Positions 20,290 through 24,271 of a stretch of 24,271 nt of DNA are shown here, one piece after another. The position numbers and the translations under genes are program-made. Source of the DNA: Saccoglossus kowalevskii. Its lineage: Eukaryota > Hemichordata > Enteropneusta > Harrimaniidae. The stretch spans positions 28,946 through 53,216 of the forward strand of contig NW_003144301.1 of the NCBI RefSeq assembly GCF_000003605.2, written 5' to 3'. The notes below the pieces were generated by a model. The model searched no databases, had not been told where the DNA came from, and saw only the letters and a program-made list of their open reading frames with translations. Position 1 is the stretch's first letter. Each line of letters opens with the position of its first letter.

Positions 20290-21195
20290 TTAAGGTAGAG
20301 ATGCAGTTTACCTGACAGGTATTTTAATTAGTTAATTAGAAAACCAAGATGACCTCCATTGTCCACAAAACTATATATTTTCGGAAAGCTTATTGTATGA
20401 ATTTTAACATTTTGTTAGTATTTGTTTTATGGACACTGTAATTTGAAATATGCACAAAAATGTGCTTTTTTGGTCAAAAGTGATTTTAAAAAAATTAGCT
20501 TCTAAACCATGCTTCTGTTTCCTGTCAAAATTGGTTTACAGGTACATCTGTTTACTATGAAGAAAACGCGGTCTTGAAAACTGTCTACCAGTCTATCAAT
20601 TTTGCAGGGCAGCAGCTCAAATTTCACTACTTCAAGTTTATGCATAAATTAACACCCAGGCTAGTTGTCTGTACGATTGTTGTAACACTGTTCAACCAAA
20701 AACAATGTCCCGACGGCTTTTTGAAGATAAACACATTGTCAATCATTTGTGAACATTTCAAAACAAAAGGTCAAAGCGCCTAGATGCTATTTTTTAAAGA
20801 AAGGCTGAGATAATTGCTAATTTGCATAACAACTCACTCAGTAAGTAGTTTGCTAATGCTCATAATTAAAATGGCTGTAACAGTTCCAAATTTAAATGTA
20901 TTATCGTTCTGTTAAAAGTTATATATAGTGCATAATATGGAGATCCCATCATTTCTTTTTCCCACCATGTTTCTTTTTTATTATTTATGTACAGCCTTGC
21001 TAAATCTTGCTAAGCATTCAAAAGAGAGAATGTTTGCACCTGTTATCTATATTTTAAAATCGTTTTTTGAGTATGTTCCACTATTCACAATTCTGCAAAA
21101 TGTCAACAGTCTATAGCCAAGACTGTTTGAATAATAAAAAGCAAAAAAAAAAAAAATCACTCCCAAGTGCCCACGAACCTGCAACTCTACCTTAA
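20290..21195. mobile_element. Possible TTAA-flanked non-autonomous DNA transposon (about 900 bp)
   Basis: Bases 20290-20306 (TTAAGGTAGAGATGCAG) match the reverse complement of 21179-21195 at 16 of 17 positions. Both ends begin with TTAA, the target site of piggyBac-type elements. The interior is AT-rich, has an A14 run near 21143-21156 and no convincing ORF. The termini do not start with the usual piggyBac CCC, so the superfamily is uncertain. Confidence 0.4.
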
Positions 21196-21402
21196 TTTGA
21201 AAGAGCGTGTGATGATAGTGTCTTCACTATGAATACAAATAAAAATAAAATAAAAATAACACTCATTTTGAATTGTAACCATATAAAATTGAGCCCGAAA
21301 TTTATCAAAAAAACATAAAGGCCAGAGCATCGATAAAATAAAACACTGACAAAAAACAATCATCTGGTCCGAAGGTTTTAAAAGAACAGTCCAGAGAACT
21401 AA

Positions 21403-21404
21403 AT

Positions 21405-21471
<67 letters not shown>
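21403..21471. repeat. (ATTT)n microsatellite
   Basis: About 17 uninterrupted ATTT units. It is likely length-polymorphic and a potential assembly weak point. Confidence 0.97.
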
Positions 21472-21472
<1 letters not shown>

Positions 21473-21581
21473 TTTATTCCTTACTATATCATCGCATACA
21501 CGTCTTACCATCGTTTTGACGACACACATTGGATTGACTTTTAATATAGTTGAATTAACTTTTAATATAGTTATGTCATGT

Positions 21582-21675
21582 TTGGATTAAAACGCAACTC
21601 TATATAGGGTTGCTATTTAATTGGAGTTTAAGTAAGCTCAGTTATAATTCAATATAAAATTGCGTTTTAATTCAA
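21582..21675. repeat. Inverted-repeat element with 16-bp arms
   Basis: Bases 21582-21597 (TTGGATTAAAACGCAA) and 21660-21675 (TTGCGTTTTAATTCAA) pair at 15 of 16 positions. Weaker pairing continues into the spacer. Just upstream, ACTTTTAATATAGTT occurs twice (21537-21551 and 21558-21572). It is probably a small foldback transposon remnant. Confidence 0.5.
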
Positions 21676-21742
21676 GTTTAATTAAATAAAAATGCAACAA
21701 AAAGAAGAAATAACATCATACATTCTGTGTTAACATAGAAAT

Positions 21743-21850
21743 GTTTGCGAAGCTTAGGTTTAGTAAAAAGGGAAGGTATGGTACAATTATATTAATATTA
21801 ATATAAATTGTACCATACCTTCCTCTTTACTAACACTAAGCTGTGCAAAC
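21743..21850. repeat. Long near-perfect hairpin (54-nt arms, no loop)
   Basis: Bases 21743-21796 and 21797-21850 are inverted copies with only a few mismatches and compensating one-base gaps, centred on ATTAATATTAAT. The core GGTATGGTACAATT pairs without error. This looks like a palindromic MITE or a recent inverted duplication. It could also be transcribed into double-stranded RNA. Confidence 0.75.
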
Positions 21851-21977
21851 TTGACTTAAATTCGATTAAATATTAATATAAATTATGAAGAATAATGAGG
21901 GTTGTCACTTGGTAGGTTTGCCGTCACTTGATAGGTGTAAGTTAAATGGAAGTCGTCACAACGTTGATAAAACAAAC

Positions 21978-22094
21978 ACACACACAGACAGACTTGCCGC
22001 CCTAACCACCACAAGCCGAGTCACTACACAAACACACACACACACACAGACACACAGACAGACTTGCCGCCCTAACCAGCACAAGCCGAGTCAC
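21978..22094. repeat. Duplicated CA-rich unit (70-bp period)
   Basis: A 34-bp segment beginning GACTTGCCGCCCTAACCA and ending CCGAGTCAC occurs at 21991-22024 and 22061-22094 with one mismatch. Each copy is preceded by an ACACAC/ACAGAC tract. The short open frame across it is a by-product of the repeat. Confidence 0.92.
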
Positions 22095-24271
22095 AGTGTA
22101 TTCACTATACAAATCTCAACACCGTGCCGATAACTAATTGTAAATATTCCGGATATTCTTAATCACTGGTACGGCTCTCTTCCGTGTTTACTGAAGACGA
22201 AACAGACATAACACAGCAAAGACAGGTCAATTATATATGTAATAGAGGGTGCTAGCTAATGTACGCGTAGACGATCATGACCGGACAAATGCCCAAATTT
22301 CCCTTCATCTTAGAATGCATAATTGGCAATTTGAAATTCTCCAATATGACAAGCCAGTTACAGGGCGCCATTTTTTTTTGAAGTCATAGATATGAAACAT
22401 TTTTCGTCGTGAAATAGTAAACAAAACAGAAATTAAATGGCGTGTAAGAAAGTTACATATCAGACGCATAGAGCATATACTGTAGTTTGAATGTCACAGG
22501 AATGTATACGGTTCTTGTATGTCTGGGACCAGGAAAGGCATGAAATGAAATAGAATGAAATAACATGGCTGCCAGTCAACGACTGATCCCATGATGCTCT
22601 ATGTATGAACCATATTTGAACGAAATCCGTCAATGCAACTTTGGAAAGGCGATTCTAGTCGACCACCTGGGAGTACCAACATGTATGTATCCCAAAATGC
22701 ATTGCGCATGTATGAAGTTAAACCGTCGCTACGGTAGTATATACAACCAATTGGCTGCCAGACAGCCATTCTGAATCATATCTGTTAAAATAAATGATGT
22801 TCATCTTGAAGATAAATTACCGGAATGGCAGAAATGATAGATTCCTAGTATCACGAAAATGATAGTCGGTCAACCATCCCGCGCTGTCACGACACTAAGC
22901 GAATGCTCGTGCATATGTATCGCAATAGGTATAATGTATATGTACTGTTTGTCCGAGATATGACGAACGGACAGAGTTCAACCTCATAATACGATTTACA
23001 TGTGACCTGACCATATACATTGATCACTTTGATGAACTCATTTTATTAACTATACTGCTCTGTGTAGTGTTCTACAAGAGCAGCCATCTAACAAAACAGT
23101 TGTTTCTGGTTGGGAGGTATTTAAAAAAAAGTAACCGACGTACGCGCTGGCCAGAAACAAATCGTTTTTGGCGGCAAAACATAAATAAATATACCTGGAA
23201 ATGTGCAACATGTTTCTTCGTTTTTAATCAGTATACATATGGTACGCAGCATTTCACTCGACATAAAAACGGACTTAGATTCCGGCCAGATCAGTAGAAA
23301 CACACATTTCGCGCATATAACTATTATGAATTGGTAATTTAATCGACTGTACTCGTAATGCCCCACAATTCTTAGTGCAATCTAAGATATATTTCATTGA
23401 AAACAAAACAAGCTGTAATAACAAGATGCTCACAAGTTTTCGCTTAGTAAATCTGATTATTGTATACGATGGTTCGCTGTACCCTGGTTCCACAGAACAA
23501 CCATTCGAGAAAACATGAATATTGTGTAAGACAGGTGAATGACGTCACAACACTACAGTGTCTGAAACACAAACAAAAGCAAAAGGGATTATTTTTAACG
23601 ACATTAAAGATAGTAATTACTCTACCAATCATACACGTATGTATATTTCATCCCAGGAATTATATGTGTTGATAAAATAATACCAGTTAACAGCCAGATA
23701 TGTTCTATCTGTATGAGTATAATCTGTCCAGTGGTAAAAAAAAACTGGCCCGACCCTGGAATCAGATTAGTTCACATGACAACATCGGCAACTGGTCAAG
23801 ACGGGCCGTTAAATATTTTTGGTTATGTTGGTGTTTCAGTAAATTTCGTGTTGTTTTACTCATCCTTATTGATTAATAAGTTCTTAATTTATCATAATTT
23901 ATAAGGTGTGTACGGATACATGTCTTAGTCGCCCTATTTGTCTTACTAAGTGCCGGCTATAGAATAACGCAAACTGCAAATATGTTGTCCTTACACAGTC
24001 AAGTGTTTGGCTAAAGTGTATTTAATTAAACCCGTGTCGTTTTCTTGGTTTGTGTAAGCAGCGCTGCCACTGAGTCTAGACTGCAGATGTGGAGTGCTTC
24101 GTAGCTGCAGCCACCCGTGGCCTAATAACGTGCCTTTATCAATACAACACTGCAAATATGTAAACTATGACTATCCCGATCTAAACACTACATTCTTCAA
24201 CGCAATTTGTTTATTGGTTCGTTGCATGTGTTCTCATTTCTGACGACGCATGGATGTAGAACACCCTAGTT
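22095..24271. other. Intergenic to window end, sparse regulatory-like motifs
   Basis: Apart from the 22691 motif and a perfect CRE (TGACGTCA, 23540-23547), nothing can be supported. The short frames near 23067-23904 on both strands lack conserved peptide motifs. Confidence 0.5.
22691..22706 (+). promoter_or_regulatory. ZNF143/Staf-like motif
   Basis: CCCAAAATGCATTGCG fits the CCCRNMATSCMYYRCR core of the Staf/ZNF143 site as I recall it. A GCGCCATTTT YY1-like sequence lies upstream at about 22366-22375. There is no recognisable transcription unit beside it. Confidence 0.3.

Noticed and set aside
21885-22133. 82-codon frame with HTHTQTHRQT repeats
   Set aside because: It arises from the duplicated CA-rich repeat and shows no protein-like sequence.
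23067-23904. Several short frames on both strands near the right end
   Set aside because: They overlap each other on opposite strands, lack conserved motifs and show no splice-compatible continuation.
1-24271. CRISPR array, prophage, insertion sequence or bacterial operon
   Set aside because: No regularly spaced repeats, no transposase or phage genes, and the only real gene is intron-containing and animal.

Overview
The window is animal nuclear DNA: AT-rich and mostly non-coding, with GT-AG introns, microsatellites and small DNA-transposon remnants. It contains one gene I can recognise, read left to right in five coding exons. It encodes a 331-residue protein of the failed axon connections (Fax/FAXC) group, which belongs to the GST-like/metaxin-related superfamily. 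The species cannot be fixed from sequence alone. The intron-rich gene, the protein's divergence from vertebrate FAXC and the TACTGTAAA-ended miniature transposons suggest a marine non-vertebrate bilaterian. A mollusc or other lophotrochozoan is my weak preference. Nothing prokaryotic, viral or CRISPR-like was seen.

Layout. 1-4850: intergenic, with a MITE (618-829), small tandem repeats, a telomere-like inverted pair (2612-2761), a tandem ZNF143-like motif (3550-3571), a 16-bp perfect hairpin (3766-3799) and a GC-rich block with crossing inverted repeats (4590-4716). 4922-4980: probable promoter with four CCAAT/ATTGG boxes and a TATA box. 5276-15922: the Fax-like coding region, with exons 5276-5470, 7454-7620, 14708-14771, 15171-15309 and 15492-15922. 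Its introns are 1983, 7087, 399 and 182 nt. Intron 1 holds a perfect DR1 nuclear-receptor-type site. Intron 2 holds a MITE, a pair of RFX X-boxes and many CACGTG E-boxes. Intron 3 holds another TACTGTAAA-ended element. 15923 to about 16145: 3' UTR with an AATAAA at 16122. 16145-24271: no recognisable gene, but palindromic CCAAT-containing modules, a CCAAT/E-box/ATGGCGG promoter-like block (17153-17246), TA and ATTT microsatellites, a possible TTAA-flanked element of about 900 bp (20290-21195), two inverted-repeat elements (21582-21850) and a duplicated CA-rich unit (21978-22094).

How it fits together. One transcription unit dominates the window: a compact CCAAT/TATA promoter, a 5' leader of about 270 nt with short upstream ORFs, and two long introns carrying candidate regulatory sites. 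Exons 1-5 encode a thioredoxin-like N-terminal half and an all-helical GST-C-like half, and exon 5 adds an acidic, disordered tail. The regulatory calls are motif matches only. I found no new multi-gene system. The most interesting non-coding signals are the RFX X-box pair, the DR1 site, the E-box excess, the GC-rich structured block and the nested-repeat MITE family.
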